From IMG/VR virus record IMGVR_UViG_3300007735_000590, positions 1 through 30,182 of that record: a stretch of 30,182 nt of DNA; one strand, given 5' to 3'. Position numbers and translations under genes: made by a program. Shown in pieces: positions 6,706 to 15,506 of this stretch (position 1 is the stretch's first letter; each line of letters opens with the position of its first letter). The notes under the pieces are model-generated. The model saw only the letters and a list, made by a program, of their open reading frames with translations. It did no database searches and was not told the DNA's origin. This DNA is from a virus.

Positions 6706-8864
6706 TCAACGACATGAATATCAGCACCGACATCGCGGCCATGGACCCCATGGATGACACCGAGTTGCAGGGCATTGTGGCTGCCGAGCTGGAGGACGCT
6801 GTCAGCTACATCGACTCCGATGTCTCCCCCATCCGCGCCAAGGGCACTGAGTACTATCGCGGCGACCCCTTTGGAAACGAGGAAGATGGCCGCTCTCAGG
6901 TGGTGGCGATGGAGGTGCGAGACACTGTCTCGGCCATGCTGCCAAGCCTGATGAAGGTGTTCTTCTCCACCGAGAATGTCGTGGAATATGTGCCTCGCGG
7001 CCCTGAAGATGTGGCCGGTGCACAGCAGGCGACTGATTACGCCAACTACATCTTCACATCCGACAACAATGGTTTCATGACCACCTATGCCTTGTTCAAG
7101 GACAGCTTGGTGCGCAAGTGCGGCATCGCTAAGTACTGGTGGGAAGAGGTCGAAGAGGTCAAGATTGAGGAATATTCTGGCTTGGATGACCAGACCTTGC
7201 AGGTGCTGATGCAAGAGGGCGCAGAGGTCAAGATTGTTGTCAGCTATCCAGAGCCTGGCGCGATGCCGCAGATGGACATGACCACCGGCATGGAGATGCC
7301 TGTGCCGATGATCCATGACGTTGAGATCAAGCGCAGCACCAAAGATGGCCGTATTCGTATCATGGCCGTGCCGCCAGAGGAGTTGATTCTGGACCGCAGG
7401 GCGCGTTCATTTGAAGACGCTGGCATCATCGCCCACCGCCAGATGGCGACTGTCTCCGACCTGATCGCCATGGGCTATGACCAAGACGAGATTGAGGAGA
7501 ACATCTCCTCGACCGACTTGGACTCCAATGACGAGTACTTGGCACGCCAGCCACTGTCCACCACCATGGGCGCTGGTGACAGCATGAATCCCATGCAGCA
7601 ACGGGTCTTGTACGTTGAGGCGTACATGCGGATTGACTTTGACGGTGACGGCATCCCCGAGTTGCGCAAGATTTGCTGCATGGGTTCTGGCTACACCATG
7701 GTGCGGAACTTACCCGCCAGCTACATCCCATTTGTGGACTTCCCTTGTGACCCAGAGCCACACACCAGCCCACTTGAGGCGATGTCGATCTTTGACATCA
7801 CGCATGACATCCAAGAGATCAAGTCAGAGATCATGCGCAACACGCTGGACTCTTTGGCGCAGTCTATCCACCCGCGCACGGCTGTGGTCGAGGGGCAGGT
7901 CAATATTGACGATGTGCTGAACAATGAGACTGGCGCGATTATTCGCATGCGTGCACCAGGCATGGTGCAGCCATTCAGCTCTCCTTTTGTCGGCCAGCCT
8001 GCCTTTGCCATGATGGACTACATGGACCAGATGCGCGAAGACCGCACCGGCATGTCCAAGGCCGCGATGGGACTGGACGCTGATGCGTTGCAGTCAACCA
8101 CCAAGGCGGCGGTTGCGGCCACTGTCAGCGCCAGCCAGTCAAGGCTTGAGCTGCAAGCGCGAATCTTGGCCGAGGGCATGAAGAAGCTCTTCAAGGGCAT
8201 TTTGTACTTGATGACCACCCACCAAGACAAGCCACGCATGGTGCGTTTGCGCAACGAGTGGGTGCAGATTGATCCTCGCGTTTGGGATGCCAGCATGGAC
8301 GTCAACGTCAATATTGGCTTGGGCAATGGCGATGTGAACGAGAAGATCAACGCCCTGAACATCATCATGCAAAAGCAAGAGCAGATCATGGCTCAGTTTG
8401 GCCCGATGAATCAGATTGCGTCCCTGCCCATGTACATCCGCACCCTGCAAAAGGCCATTGAGTTGTCGGGCTACAAGGACGCATCCAGCTACTTCCAATC
8501 CTTGCCCGCCGACTTCCAGATGCCGCAGGAGCAGCCACAGCAGACACCAGAGCAGGTGCTGGCACAGGTGCAGGCTCAGTCAATCCAAGCCGACATCCAG
8601 AAGAAGGCCGCCGAGCTGGAGTTGCAGCGCGAGAAGATGATCCGCGATGACGATTATCGAAGAGATCAACTGGCGCAGGACTTAATGCTCAAGAAATATG
8701 AACTTGAGTTAAAGTACGGCACACAAATCAGCACTGCCGAGATTGCGGCAATGCAGAATTTAGATCGTGAGGCCATGAAGCAGCAGGCGGCCATCGTCCA
8801 ACAGGCGGTGCAGACAGCGGCAAATGTGCCTCCACCCATCAACCTTAATGGAATGGCTCAATGA
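6702..8864 (+). CDS. Portal (head-tail connector) protein
   Basis: The dodecameric channel at the capsid vertex through which DNA is packaged and ejected. 720 residues from ATG 6702, close to the P22-like portals. Supporting features are the acidic N-terminal helices, the segment VRDTVSAMLPSLMKVFF, the ALFKDSLVRKCGIAKYWWEE segment (about 130-149), typical of podophage portals, and the long C-terminal helical, Gln-rich barrel or coiled coil (about 600-690). The longest frame begins at a GTG at 6636, but ATG 6702 has AAGGA at 6690-6694 and an ATGA overlap with the preceding stop, so it is the better start. The downstream scaffold and capsid support the call. Confidence 0.85.
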   Translation: MINDMNISTDIAAMDPMDDTELQGIVAAELEDAVSYIDSDVSPIRAKGTEYYRGDPFGNEEDGRSQVVAMEVRDTVSAMLPSLMKVFFSTENVVEYVPRGPEDVAGAQQATDYANYIFTSDNNGFMTTYALFKDSLVRKCGIAKYWWEEVEEVKIEEYSGLDDQTLQVLMQEGAEVKIVVSYPEPGAMPQMDMTTGMEMPVPMIHDVEIKRSTKDGRIRIMAVPPEELILDRRARSFEDAGIIAHRQMATVSDLIAMGYDQDEIEENISSTDLDSNDEYLARQPLSTTMGAGDSMNPMQQRVLYVEAYMRIDFDGDGIPELRKICCMGSGYTMVRNLPASYIPFVDFPCDPEPHTSPLEAMSIFDITHDIQEIKSEIMRNTLDSLAQSIHPRTAVVEGQVNIDDVLNNETGAIIRMRAPGMVQPFSSPFVGQPAFAMMDYMDQMREDRTGMSKAAMGLDADALQSTTKAAVAATVSASQSRLELQARILAEGMKKLFKGILYLMTTHQDKPRMVRLRNEWVQIDPRVWDASMDVNVNIGLGNGDVNEKINALNIIMQKQEQIMAQFGPMNQIASLPMYIRTLQKAIELSGYKDASSYFQSLPADFQMPQEQPQQTPEQVLAQVQAQSIQADIQKKAAELELQREKMIRDDDYRRDQLAQDLMLKKYELELKYGTQISTAEIAAMQNLDREAMKQQAAIVQQAVQTAANVPPPINLNGMAQ

Positions 8865-9121
8865 ACGAAGAAAATGTCAGAAAAGGCCGCAGGTCCGAAC
8901 AATTCTTACAAGATGAGGTGTTCGCCACGGCCTTGGAGAAGATGCGCGGTGACTTGCACTGGGAGTTTGAGAACAGCAAGCCTGATGAGGCTTCACGGCG
9001 CGAGGTGATCTGGGCGCAGTTGCGTGCCATTGAGAACTTCAAAAACGAACTGACCAAAATGATTGACAACGGCAAGGTGGCGCAACGCGCCATTGAGCGT
9101 GCGCAGAAGAATCTTGTTTAA
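8861..9121 (+). CDS. Small conserved hypothetical protein between portal and scaffold
   Basis: 86 residues, helical and charged (SRREVIWAQLRAIENFKNEL, then MIDNGKVAQRAIERAQ). Small helical proteins with a REVIWAQLRAI-like core are common at this spot in podophage genomes; their role is unknown, possibly in assembly. The start ATG 8861 overlaps the portal stop (ATGA), so it is translationally coupled. No membrane or metal motifs. Confidence 0.7.
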   Translation: MNEENVRKGRRSEQFLQDEVFATALEKMRGDLHWEFENSKPDEASRREVIWAQLRAIENFKNELTKMIDNGKVAQRAIERAQKNLV

Positions 9122-9137
9122 ATAAGGAAACCGACCA

Positions 9138-10130
9138 ATGCAAACAGTAGCACCAACGCCAGCGGCGAGTGTTGTACAAGGTCCAATGAATATGGCTGAA
9201 GCAGCCGATGCACTTGCTGGGATGCTCCCCGATGAGGGACAAGAGGAGAGCAGCGAGGCGCAGTTGCCCGATGAGGGCGCGGCGGGAGATGAGGAGTTGC
9301 TGGACGATGCAGACGCATCCAGCGATGAAACTGATCCCGAACAATCCGAAGAGGAGGGAGATTCCGAGGAGGAAGAACAGCCACAAGTCTTCACCGTCAA
9401 GGTTGACGGTAAAGAAGTCGAGGTGACGCTGGACGAACTTCAGAAGGGATATTCAAGGACTCAGGATTACACACGCAAGACTCAGCAAATTGCGGAGGTC
9501 CGGAAACAGACCGAGGCAGAGTTGCAAGAGGTGCGTGCCGAGCGTGAGCAATATGCTCAATTGTTAGGTGCTCTACAGGCACAGGTTCAGCAGGCAGCGC
9601 AGCCAAACATTGATTGGGATCGTCTTTATAACGAAGACCCCATTGAATGGGTAAGGCAGCGCGAGGTGATGCGGGAGAATCAAGAGAAGGCGGCGGCTAT
9701 TCAATCCGAACAGCAGCGGCTGGCTCAGTTATCCCAGCAAGAGCAAGCACAGCAACGCCAAGCGTTGTTGGCTCAAGAGCAAGAGGCTTTGGTGGCGGCT
9801 ATCCCTGAGTGGAAGGACGCGAAGAAGGCTCAAGCTGAGAAGGCAATGCTTGTTCAATTCGGTCAAAAGATCGGATTCACACCTGATGACCTTAAGAATG
9901 TTGTTGACCACAGGGCGGTTGTGATGCTGCGAAAAGCGGCACTCTATGACCAGATGATGTCCAAGCGTGGACAGATCAAGCCAGTGACCAACAACGGCCC
10001 AAGACCTGCCAAGCCTGGTGCAGCAGGGAGAGTTTCAAGCAATACAGAAGCAATGCGAGCACAACAGCGTCTAGCAAAAACTGGCCGTGTCGATGATGCG
10101 GCTGATGCAATCTACAAACTCTTGAAATAA
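9138..10130 (+). CDS. Scaffolding protein
   Basis: 330 residues. It helps the capsid protein form procapsids and leaves before or during packaging. Acidic N-terminal third (Asp/Glu-rich, about 30-85), then the segment FTVKVDGKEVEVTLDELQKG (about 87-106) followed by SRTQDYTRKTQQ, a pattern shared by phage scaffold proteins, then a long coiled coil rich in Gln, Glu and Ala (about 115-230) and a basic Pro/Arg-containing tail. ATG 9138 has AAGGAAA upstream. Position between portal and capsid agrees. Confidence 0.8.
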   Translation: MQTVAPTPAASVVQGPMNMAEAADALAGMLPDEGQEESSEAQLPDEGAAGDEELLDDADASSDETDPEQSEEEGDSEEEEQPQVFTVKVDGKEVEVTLDELQKGYSRTQDYTRKTQQIAEVRKQTEAELQEVRAEREQYAQLLGALQAQVQQAAQPNIDWDRLYNEDPIEWVRQREVMRENQEKAAAIQSEQQRLAQLSQQEQAQQRQALLAQEQEALVAAIPEWKDAKKAQAEKAMLVQFGQKIGFTPDDLKNVVDHRAVVMLRKAALYDQMMSKRGQIKPVTNNGPRPAKPGAAGRVSSNTEAMRAQQRLAKTGRVDDAADAIYKLLK

Positions 10131-10139
10131 AGGACCATC

Positions 10140-11102
10140 ATGTCTATCGTTAGCAATACATTCACCACCTACTCTGCAAAGGGTATCCGCGAAGATCTCA
10201 GCAATGTGATCACCAACATCTCTCCCGAAGAGACTCCTTACATGTCCAACATTGGCCGTGAGACTGTCTCTAACACCTTGTTTGAATGGCAAACAGATGC
10301 ACTGGCAGACGCCGCCGCCAACGCCCAGTTGGAAGGTGACGATGTCGCATCTTTTGATTCAGTGACTGCCACTGTGCGTTTGACCAACTATGCACAGATC
10401 AGCCGCAAGACCATCGTGTTGTCCAACACTGAAGAAGTGGTCAACAAAGCAGGACGGCGCTCTGAGTTGGCCTATCAGATCGCCAAGCGCGGTGCTGAGT
10501 TGAAGCGTGACCAAGAATTCGTCATGTTGAATGGCGGCGTTGCTGTTGCAGGCAACACCACCACAGCTCGCGTGACTGCTTCTTTGGGCGCGTTTGTCAA
10601 GACCAACACTGACAAGCAAACCAACGGCGTTGACCCCAGCTACACCACCTTGCCAAACAGTGCCCGCACTGACGGCAACGTTCGCACTTTCACTGAAACC
10701 ATTCTGAAGAATGTGATTCAAAAGGTGTGGTCTGCTGGTGGTACTCCAAAGATCCTGATGTGCGGTCCTGTTAACAAACAGCGCGTGTCTGGCTTCTCTG
10801 GTATCGCTTCCAGCCGTTTCAACATCAATGGCGGCGAGAAGCCTGCCGTGTTGATCGGTGCTGTTGACATCTACGTTTCCGACTTCGGCAACGTGGCTGT
10901 AATCGCCAACCGCTTCCAGCGCGAGCGCGATGCATGGGTGATCGACCCCGAGTACGCAAAGATGACTGTCTTGCGTCCTTACCAACAAGTTGAACTCGCC
11001 AAGACAGGTGACGCTGAGAAGCGCATGCTGTTGATTGAGTGGGGCCACAAAGTGTTGGCTGAGAACGCACACGGTCTGGCAGCAGACTTGATCACTTCTT
11101 AA
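10140..11102 (+). CDS. Major capsid protein, DUF5309 (SU10-like) type
   Basis: 320-residue HK97-fold shell protein. The N-terminus (VSNTFTTYSAKGIREDLSNV, then ISPEETPYMSNIG) and the NYAQISRKTIVLS segment match the DUF5309 or SU10-like capsid family; the latter half has TPKILMCGPVNKQRVSGFSG and the late VLRPYQQVELAKTGDAEKRM region. ATG 10140 has AAAGGA (10128-10133). It is followed by a strong hairpin, as often seen after highly expressed capsid genes. Capsid size and triangulation number cannot be told. Confidence 0.9.
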   Translation: MSIVSNTFTTYSAKGIREDLSNVITNISPEETPYMSNIGRETVSNTLFEWQTDALADAAANAQLEGDDVASFDSVTATVRLTNYAQISRKTIVLSNTEEVVNKAGRRSELAYQIAKRGAELKRDQEFVMLNGGVAVAGNTTTARVTASLGAFVKTNTDKQTNGVDPSYTTLPNSARTDGNVRTFTETILKNVIQKVWSAGGTPKILMCGPVNKQRVSGFSGIASSRFNINGGEKPAVLIGAVDIYVSDFGNVAVIANRFQRERDAWVIDPEYAKMTVLRPYQQVELAKTGDAEKRMLLIEWGHKVLAENAHGLAADLITS

Positions 11103-11115
11103 TCAATTAAGAGGA

Positions 11116-11139
11116 AAGGGGAGGAGCAATCCTCCCCTT
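11116..11139 (+). terminator. Hairpin after the capsid gene (terminator or attenuator)
   Basis: A 10-bp perfect stem (AAGGGGAGGA 11116-11125 with TCCTCCCCTT 11130-11139) closed by a GCAA tetraloop of the GNRA type. It is followed by ACTTATATGG rather than a clean U-run, so it may be an attenuator, an RNA stabiliser or an imperfect terminator. The next gene starts 7 nt after the stem and has no separate Shine-Dalgarno. Confidence 0.7.
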
Positions 11140-11145
11140 ACTTAT

Positions 11146-11460
11146 ATGGAAAAACGATTTTTTGATGCAAACCCCGACCAAGGGCTGACCCGCACCTGGC
11201 ACTACAACGAAGACACTGATGAGGCAACGATTCAGACTTCTCAGGACATCACTGCCGTCATTGAGGCAAACAAGCGCGACTTGGCTGCCGTTGACGAGAA
11301 GGCAAACTGGAAAGGTGATTGGCATCACGTTGCCAGCATCCCTGAGTCCCTGTACTACCAGATGAAGGCCGAGGGCAAGATTGATGACGAGGCTTACATG
11401 AAAAAATGGTTGAACGATCCTGACAACAAATTCTTTAGAACACGCCCAGGGAAAGTATGA
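11146..11460 (+). CDS. Conserved hypothetical phage protein after capsid
   Basis: 104 residues, no membrane segment. The segment WKGDWHHVASIPESLYYQM and the end KWLNDPDNKFFRTRPGKV are a pattern I recognise from many podophage genomes directly downstream of the capsid, but without a known function. Possible minor head or connector protein by position. The ATG at 11146 lies 7 nt after a stem-loop and lacks a clear ribosome-binding site, so translation may depend on the upstream hairpin. It overlaps the next gene by 4 nt (ATGA). Confidence 0.7.
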   Translation: MEKRFFDANPDQGLTRTWHYNEDTDEATIQTSQDITAVIEANKRDLAAVDEKANWKGDWHHVASIPESLYYQMKAEGKIDDEAYMKKWLNDPDNKFFRTRPGKV

Positions 11461-12110
11461 ACTACATCGCAGTCTGCACCCCAGCGCGGGACATGGTCCA
11501 CACCAATTACACCTATTGCATGGTCAACATGGTGGCGTACCACACGCTCAACACCACTGACGCTGTGAGCTTGAAGATCCTGCAAGGCACACTGATCCAG
11601 AATCAGCGTGCTGATCTTTGCTTGGATGCGATGCGCGAAGGATGCAGCCATATCCTGTTCATTGACTCTGACATGACATTTCCGCAAGACATGATCCAGC
11701 GACTGCTGGCGCATGATGTGGACATCGTGGCAGCCAACTGCGCACGGCGCAGGATGCCTACAGGCCCGACTGCGCAGAATTACGATGAGAACGGAAAGCG
11801 CCAGCCCATCTACACCATGCCCGAGTCAACAGGCTTGGAGGAGATTGGATCTGTTGGCACTGGCATCATGATGATCAAGCGCGGTGTATTTGAGGGCATG
11901 ACAGAGCCATGGTTTGATATGCCTTGGCAGACTGGCACTCGCGGCTACATGGGCGAGGATGTGTTCTTTTGTAAGAAGGCGCAGGAGCTGGGCTACAAGG
12001 TGTATATTGACCATGATGTGTCGAAAGAGATCGGCCACATTGGCACGTTTGAATTCAGACACGACCACACTTGGATCGTCAAAGAAGAGATGGAAAAAGA
12101 GGCAGTCTAA
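11457..12110 (+). CDS. Second glycosyltransferase, GT-A type with DSD motif
   Basis: 217 residues. The GT-A fold is indicated by HILFIDSDMTFP (65-76) with the metal-binding Asp70-Ser-Asp72, the preceding MREGCSH helix, and a later GYMGEDVFFCKKA (163-175) with Glu167-Asp168 as the usual acidic pair. No membrane segment. It is placed inside the head-tail gene block, between a small head protein and the adaptor, and is distinct from the first glycosyltransferase at 5210 (different motifs, little similarity). The target could be a virion protein, phage DNA or host glycan. The start ATG overlaps the previous stop. Confidence 0.75.
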   Translation: MNYIAVCTPARDMVHTNYTYCMVNMVAYHTLNTTDAVSLKILQGTLIQNQRADLCLDAMREGCSHILFIDSDMTFPQDMIQRLLAHDVDIVAANCARRRMPTGPTAQNYDENGKRQPIYTMPESTGLEEIGSVGTGIMMIKRGVFEGMTEPWFDMPWQTGTRGYMGEDVFFCKKAQELGYKVYIDHDVSKEIGHIGTFEFRHDHTWIVKEEMEKEAV

Positions 12111-12739
12111 TGGCACTCACGACATACACCGAACTCAAGGCCTCGCTGGCCGACTGGCTCAACAGGTCAGACTTGACGGCCACCATCCCTGACTTCATCA
12201 GCTTGGCAGAGGCTCAGATTGAGCGCCAGCTGCGCACCCGTCAGATGATTGTGAGAGCCAATGCCTCATTTGCGGCGGCTGCTGAATATGGCACTGTGCC
12301 TGATGACTTCTTGGAGGCCAAGGCCATCAAGATCAACACCAATCCAGTGACCAATCTGACATTTCAGACAATTGACGCCATGGATCAGTTGTCGAACACC
12401 ACCTACTTGTCCAGCGGCAAGCCACTGTATTTCAGCGTGGTTGGAAACCAATTCCGATTGCTTCCAATCCCTGACGGCGCATACACGGCAGAGCTGGTGT
12501 ACTACGCAAAATTGACAAAGTTGTCATCAACAGTTGCAACCAACTGGCTGCTGACGCAAGCGCCTGATGTGTATTTGTATGGTGCTTTGTTGCAGGCTGC
12601 GCCATACCTGCAAGACGATGCGAGAATCCAAGTGTGGTCATCGCTTTATCAGGCAGGACTGGATCAGTTGCAGATTGCAGATGATCGCGGTTCTACATCA
12701 GGCGGTGCGATTTTGGCAAGAGCAAGGACATTTGGATGA
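12110..12739 (+). CDS. Head-tail connector adaptor protein
   Basis: 209 residues from ATG 12110 (the upstream TTG at 12071 would run into the previous gene). The TYTELKASLADWLNR opening, the LAEAQIERQLRTRQM helix and a beta-rich middle followed by DVYLYGALLQAAPYLQDDAR match the gp6/gp7/gp11-type adaptors of podophages, which bind the portal and lead into the tail. ATG overlaps the previous stop by one base (TAATG) and the next start (ATGATG) overlaps its own stop. Function by family is fairly sure; subfamily not. Confidence 0.75.
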   Translation: MALTTYTELKASLADWLNRSDLTATIPDFISLAEAQIERQLRTRQMIVRANASFAAAAEYGTVPDDFLEAKAIKINTNPVTNLTFQTIDAMDQLSNTTYLSSGKPLYFSVVGNQFRLLPIPDGAYTAELVYYAKLTKLSSTVATNWLLTQAPDVYLYGALLQAAPYLQDDARIQVWSSLYQAGLDQLQIADDRGSTSGGAILARARTFG

Positions 12740-12933
12740 TGATTACCACCACCAAGGGCGAGATGGACGAGTCACTGCTTGAAAAGCGTGAAGGCTCTCT
12801 TGACAACGACACCGAGACAACGAGCTGGGTAGAGTACTGGTTGGATGGCGAATTGGTGCATCGGTCTGTCCACATGGTGCTCAAGCGCAGTGTCTTTGCT
12901 GACGGCATCAGTCAATCAATACTTAAGGAATAA
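12736..12933 (+). CDS. Small hypothetical protein after adaptor
   Basis: 65 residues, acidic N-terminus then WVEYWLDGELVHRSVHMVLK, with no membrane segment. Not recognised. It overlaps the adaptor stop (ATGATG at 12736), suggesting co-translation, and sits directly before the virion protein at 12942. A structural or assembly role is possible by position only. Confidence 0.6.
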   Translation: MMITTTKGEMDESLLEKREGSLDNDTETTSWVEYWLDGELVHRSVHMVLKRSVFADGISQSILKE

Positions 12934-12941
12934 CCCGAACC

Positions 12942-13397
12942 ATGGCCAACACGCAAGCCATGTGTACCAGTTTCAAGGGCGAGCTGCTGGTCGGCCACCA
13001 CAATTTCGGCACTGGTGTTGTTCGCGCAGCGACCACCGCCGACACATTCAAGGCCGCCTTGTACTTGGCCTCTGCCACTGTCAATGCCTCAACCACGGCC
13101 TACAGCTCCACAGGTGAGGTGACAGGTACAGGCTACAGCGCAGGCGGCGTCACAGTGACATTTGGCACGCCTCCAAGCACCAGCGGCACGACAGCGTTTG
13201 TGACACCAAGCGCCAGCATCAGCTACTCAGCAGTCACATTGTCAACAGCCTTTGATGCGGTCCTGATCTATAACTCGACCCAATCAAACAAGGCAGTCAG
13301 CGTCCACACATTTGGCAGTCAGACCGTGACTGCTGGGACATTCACCCTGACCATGCCGACCAACGATGCAAGCACTGGCCTGATCAGGCTGGCTTGA
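12942..13397 (+). CDS. Putative virion structural protein (beta-rich)
   Basis: 151 residues, very rich in Thr, Ser, Ala and Val, with the alternating pattern of a beta-sandwich (TVNASTTAYSSTGEVTGTGY, VTVTFGTPPSTSGTTAF). The N-terminal SFKGELLVGHHNFGTGVVRA is a pattern seen in phage minor virion proteins. It could be a decoration or minor tail protein. Located between the adaptor and the repeat-containing protein. Function inferred only. Confidence 0.65.
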   Translation: MANTQAMCTSFKGELLVGHHNFGTGVVRAATTADTFKAALYLASATVNASTTAYSSTGEVTGTGYSAGGVTVTFGTPPSTSGTTAFVTPSASISYSAVTLSTAFDAVLIYNSTQSNKAVSVHTFGSQTVTAGTFTLTMPTNDASTGLIRLA

Positions 13398-13413
13398 ATG
13401 TAGGGGCAGCGGC

Positions 13414-14118
13414 ATGGCTGCATATGGAACAGGCTATTACGGCAGGGGCGTCTACGGCATAGGCAATGTCGTTATCAGCGGCAATTCGTCTACCACCGCC
13501 GTTGGAAACCTGCTTGCTAGCCGATCAATCCAAGAAGATGGAACAATTGCCACAGGTAATGTCGGCACAGTCGGGCTGACTGTATCCATTGCCATCTCTG
13601 GCAATGCGTCCACCTGTGCTGTTGGATCGGTATTAGCGACATCAACATTTGCAGTCACTGGCAATGCGTCAACCTTGGCGGTTGGCAGTGTCACGGCAAC
13701 CAGTGCATTTGATGTATCTGGCAATGCAGCGACTGGTGCAGTTGACTCGGTTGGCGTTGCCAGCCTAATATCCGCTGTTGGAAATGCCGCGACTGGTGCT
13801 GTTGGCACTTTGTCGGCAGAGGTTATTTCGTTTCAAGACATCACTGGCGTTGAAGGGACTGGATCTCTTGGCACGCCCATAAACGTCATCTCTGTTGAGA
13901 TCACTGGCGTTCAGGCTGTTGGCTCGATCCAGAGCATGACAAGGCTTGGCTGGGGTGCATATCCAGACAATGACGAAACCTGGTCACCTCAATCAGATAC
14001 GGCAGAGGAATGGACGGCGGTGTCGGTATCTCAGTCTGGCTGGGGTGCTGTTTCAGACTCATCAGAAACTTGGTCTGATTTATCGGACAATTCAATCACT
14101 TGGCAAGAGGCCGCATAG
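13414..14118 (+). CDS. Repeat-containing virion protein
   Basis: 234 residues with internal tandem repeats of about 21 residues. The repeat core is GNAST-x-AVGSV with variants (GNSSTTAVGNL, GNASTCAVGSV, GNASTLAVGSV, GNAATGAVDSV, GNAATGAVGTL), then two related ITGV-x-GTGS/AVGS units, and a C-terminal pair of WGA...ETWS modules (WGAYPDNDETWS and WGAVSDSSETWS). The composition fits a repetitive fibrous or decoration-type virion protein. The start ATG 13414 has GGGGCAG upstream. It lies between a beta-rich virion protein and the fibre-like gene. The exact role is unknown. Confidence 0.7.
   Translation: MAAYGTGYYGRGVYGIGNVVISGNSSTTAVGNLLASRSIQEDGTIATGNVGTVGLTVSIAISGNASTCAVGSVLATSTFAVTGNASTLAVGSVTATSAFDVSGNAATGAVDSVGVASLISAVGNAATGAVGTLSAEVISFQDITGVEGTGSLGTPINVISVEITGVQAVGSIQSMTRLGWGAYPDNDETWSPQSDTAEEWTAVSVSQSGWGAVSDSSETWSDLSDNSITWQEAA
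13470..13812 (+). repeat. Tandem repeats of about 63 bp in the virion gene
   Basis: Units begin near 13477, 13597, 13660, 13723 and 13780, marked by (T/A)CTGGCAATGC or GTTGGAAATGC. Three neighbouring copies are 63 bp apart (13597, 13660, 13723). The copies have diverged, mostly in third codon positions, so they look like an old expansion. They are coding repeats, not a CRISPR array. Confidence 0.6.
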
Positions 14119-14127
14119 GAGTTTTAA

Positions 14128-15351
14128 ATGGCAGATACCACAACGACCAACTTGATGCTTACAAAGCCAGAGGTTGGCGCATCAACAGACACATGGGGGA
14201 CCAAGATCAATACTGATCTGGACACCTTGGATGCAGTATTTAAGGGTGACGGCACAGGCACATCAGTTGGCTTGAATGTTGGCTCTGGTAAGAAATTGGC
14301 TGTTGCTGAAGGTGCGATGACCCTTGCAAGCCAAAACATGAGCCCTTATACAGGGTTTAAAAACCGCATCATCAATGGTGCGATGATGATTGACCAGAGG
14401 AATGCGGGGGCTGAAGTAAACCCTGCTGTCAATAACACATACTATCTTGATCGCTGGAGTGTTCTTTCAACACAAACATCAAAGTTTAAGATTAAGCAAA
14501 ATGCTGGCGCAGTAACACCGCCTGTTGGGTACATCAACTATCTTGGCATCACTTCACTTTCTGCATACTCAGTAACTGCTACCGATGTATTTGAAGTTCG
14601 TCAAAACATTGAAGGATTAAATGTTGCTGACTTGGGATGGGGTGCGGCTGGTGCGGCAACCGTTACATTGTCGTTTTGGGTTTATTCAAGCCTGACAGGA
14701 ACTTTTGGCGGGGCTTTGCAAAATTCAGCATATAACAGAAGCTACCCATTTACATTCACAATGTCTGCGGCAAATACATGGGAGCAGAAGACTGTAACCA
14801 TTGCTGGTGACACTACAGGCACATGGCTAACAACAAATAGCACTGGCATTCGTGTTGTGTTTGGTCTTGGTGTTGGTTCTACATACTGCGGAACTGCTGG
14901 TGCTTGGACGGCAAACGAATATCACTCAGCCACAGGCGCAACATCAGTAGTAGGCACATCTGGAGCTACGTTCTACATCACAGGCGTTCAACTGGAAAAA
15001 GGCTCAACAGCAACGAGCTTTGACTACAGGCCGTATGGTACTGAGTTGGCTTTGTGTCAGCGGTATTACTACCGATTTGGCGGTTCAAGTCTGTTTCCTT
15101 GGGTTGCTGGGTATAACACTACAAATCAATACCTAACTTTGAATGTGCTTTTCCCAGTTCAAATGAGAACAGCTCCGTCAATAAATACAAATGGAACATT
15201 TACCACAGCTAATTTAACTGCTCAGCCTGCTGGTAGTGGCTCATCCGTACATGGGTGTTCTATTTCTGGTAGGGTCGTCTCAACTGGATTTGCAGAGTTT
15301 TATGCTTCAGGTTCAACAACATACTTTGATACAAGCGGAACAGAACTATGA
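14128..15351 (+). CDS. Tail fibre or receptor-binding protein
   Basis: 407 residues. The N-terminus ([18 protein letters not shown], then [12 protein letters not shown]) is the attachment-type opening shared by many phage fibre proteins, followed by [16 protein letters not shown] (about 77-92), a strand-rich carbohydrate-binding-like domain, and [20 protein letters not shown] (about 284-303), commonly found in phage fibre domains. The final part could be the receptor-contacting tip. Base composition turns AT-rich after about 14400 compared with the neighbours, suggesting exchange of the tip. The gene's stop overlaps the start of a small gene (ATGA). Confidence 0.8.
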   Translation: MADTTTTNLMLTKPEVGASTDTWGTKINTDLDTLDAVFKGDGTGTSVGLNVGSGKKLAVAEGAMTLASQNMSPYTGFKNRIINGAMMIDQRNAGAEVNPAVNNTYYLDRWSVLSTQTSKFKIKQNAGAVTPPVGYINYLGITSLSAYSVTATDVFEVRQNIEGLNVADLGWGAAGAATVTLSFWVYSSLTGTFGGALQNSAYNRSYPFTFTMSAANTWEQKTVTIAGDTTGTWLTTNSTGIRVVFGLGVGSTYCGTAGAWTANEYHSATGATSVVGTSGATFYITGVQLEKGSTATSFDYRPYGTELALCQRYYYRFGGSSLFPWVAGYNTTNQYLTLNVLFPVQMRTAPSINTNGTFTTANLTAQPAGSGSSVHGCSISGRVVSTGFAEFYASGSTTYFDTSGTEL

Positions 15352-15506
15352 CCACATATAAGTTATCTAACTTTGGCAATGGGGTTATAAAAGATGCAAA
15401 GTCTTTTATCCCCTTTGACCCCGCCAACACAGACTACCAAGCCTATCTTGCTTGGGTGGCTGAAGGCAACACACCAGAGCCAGCAGATGAGGTGACAGGT
15501 GGATAA
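15348..15506 (+). CDS. Small tail-fibre-associated protein (52 aa)
   Basis: Starts at ATG 15348, overlapping the fibre stop. The C-terminal half [20 protein letters not shown] followed by GNTPEPAD is a motif found at the ends of many small proteins encoded right after tail fibres (assembly or chaperone-like); the N-terminus [12 protein letters not shown] is a short strand-forming leader. Function by analogy: fibre folding or assembly. It overlaps the next gene by 8 nt. Confidence 0.7.
   Translation: MTTYKLSNFGNGVIKDAKSFIPFDPANTDYQAYLAWVAEGNTPEPADEVTGG

Noticed and set aside
6336-7316. 326-codon minus-strand open frame across the portal
   Set aside because: Opposite the portal gene and very His/Leu-rich; it looks like an antisense shadow with no ribosome-binding site or recognisable domains.
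13470-13812. Possible CRISPR-like spacing of repeats
   Set aside because: The 63-bp units are translated, diverged and lie inside a virion gene, with no constant repeat and unique spacers.
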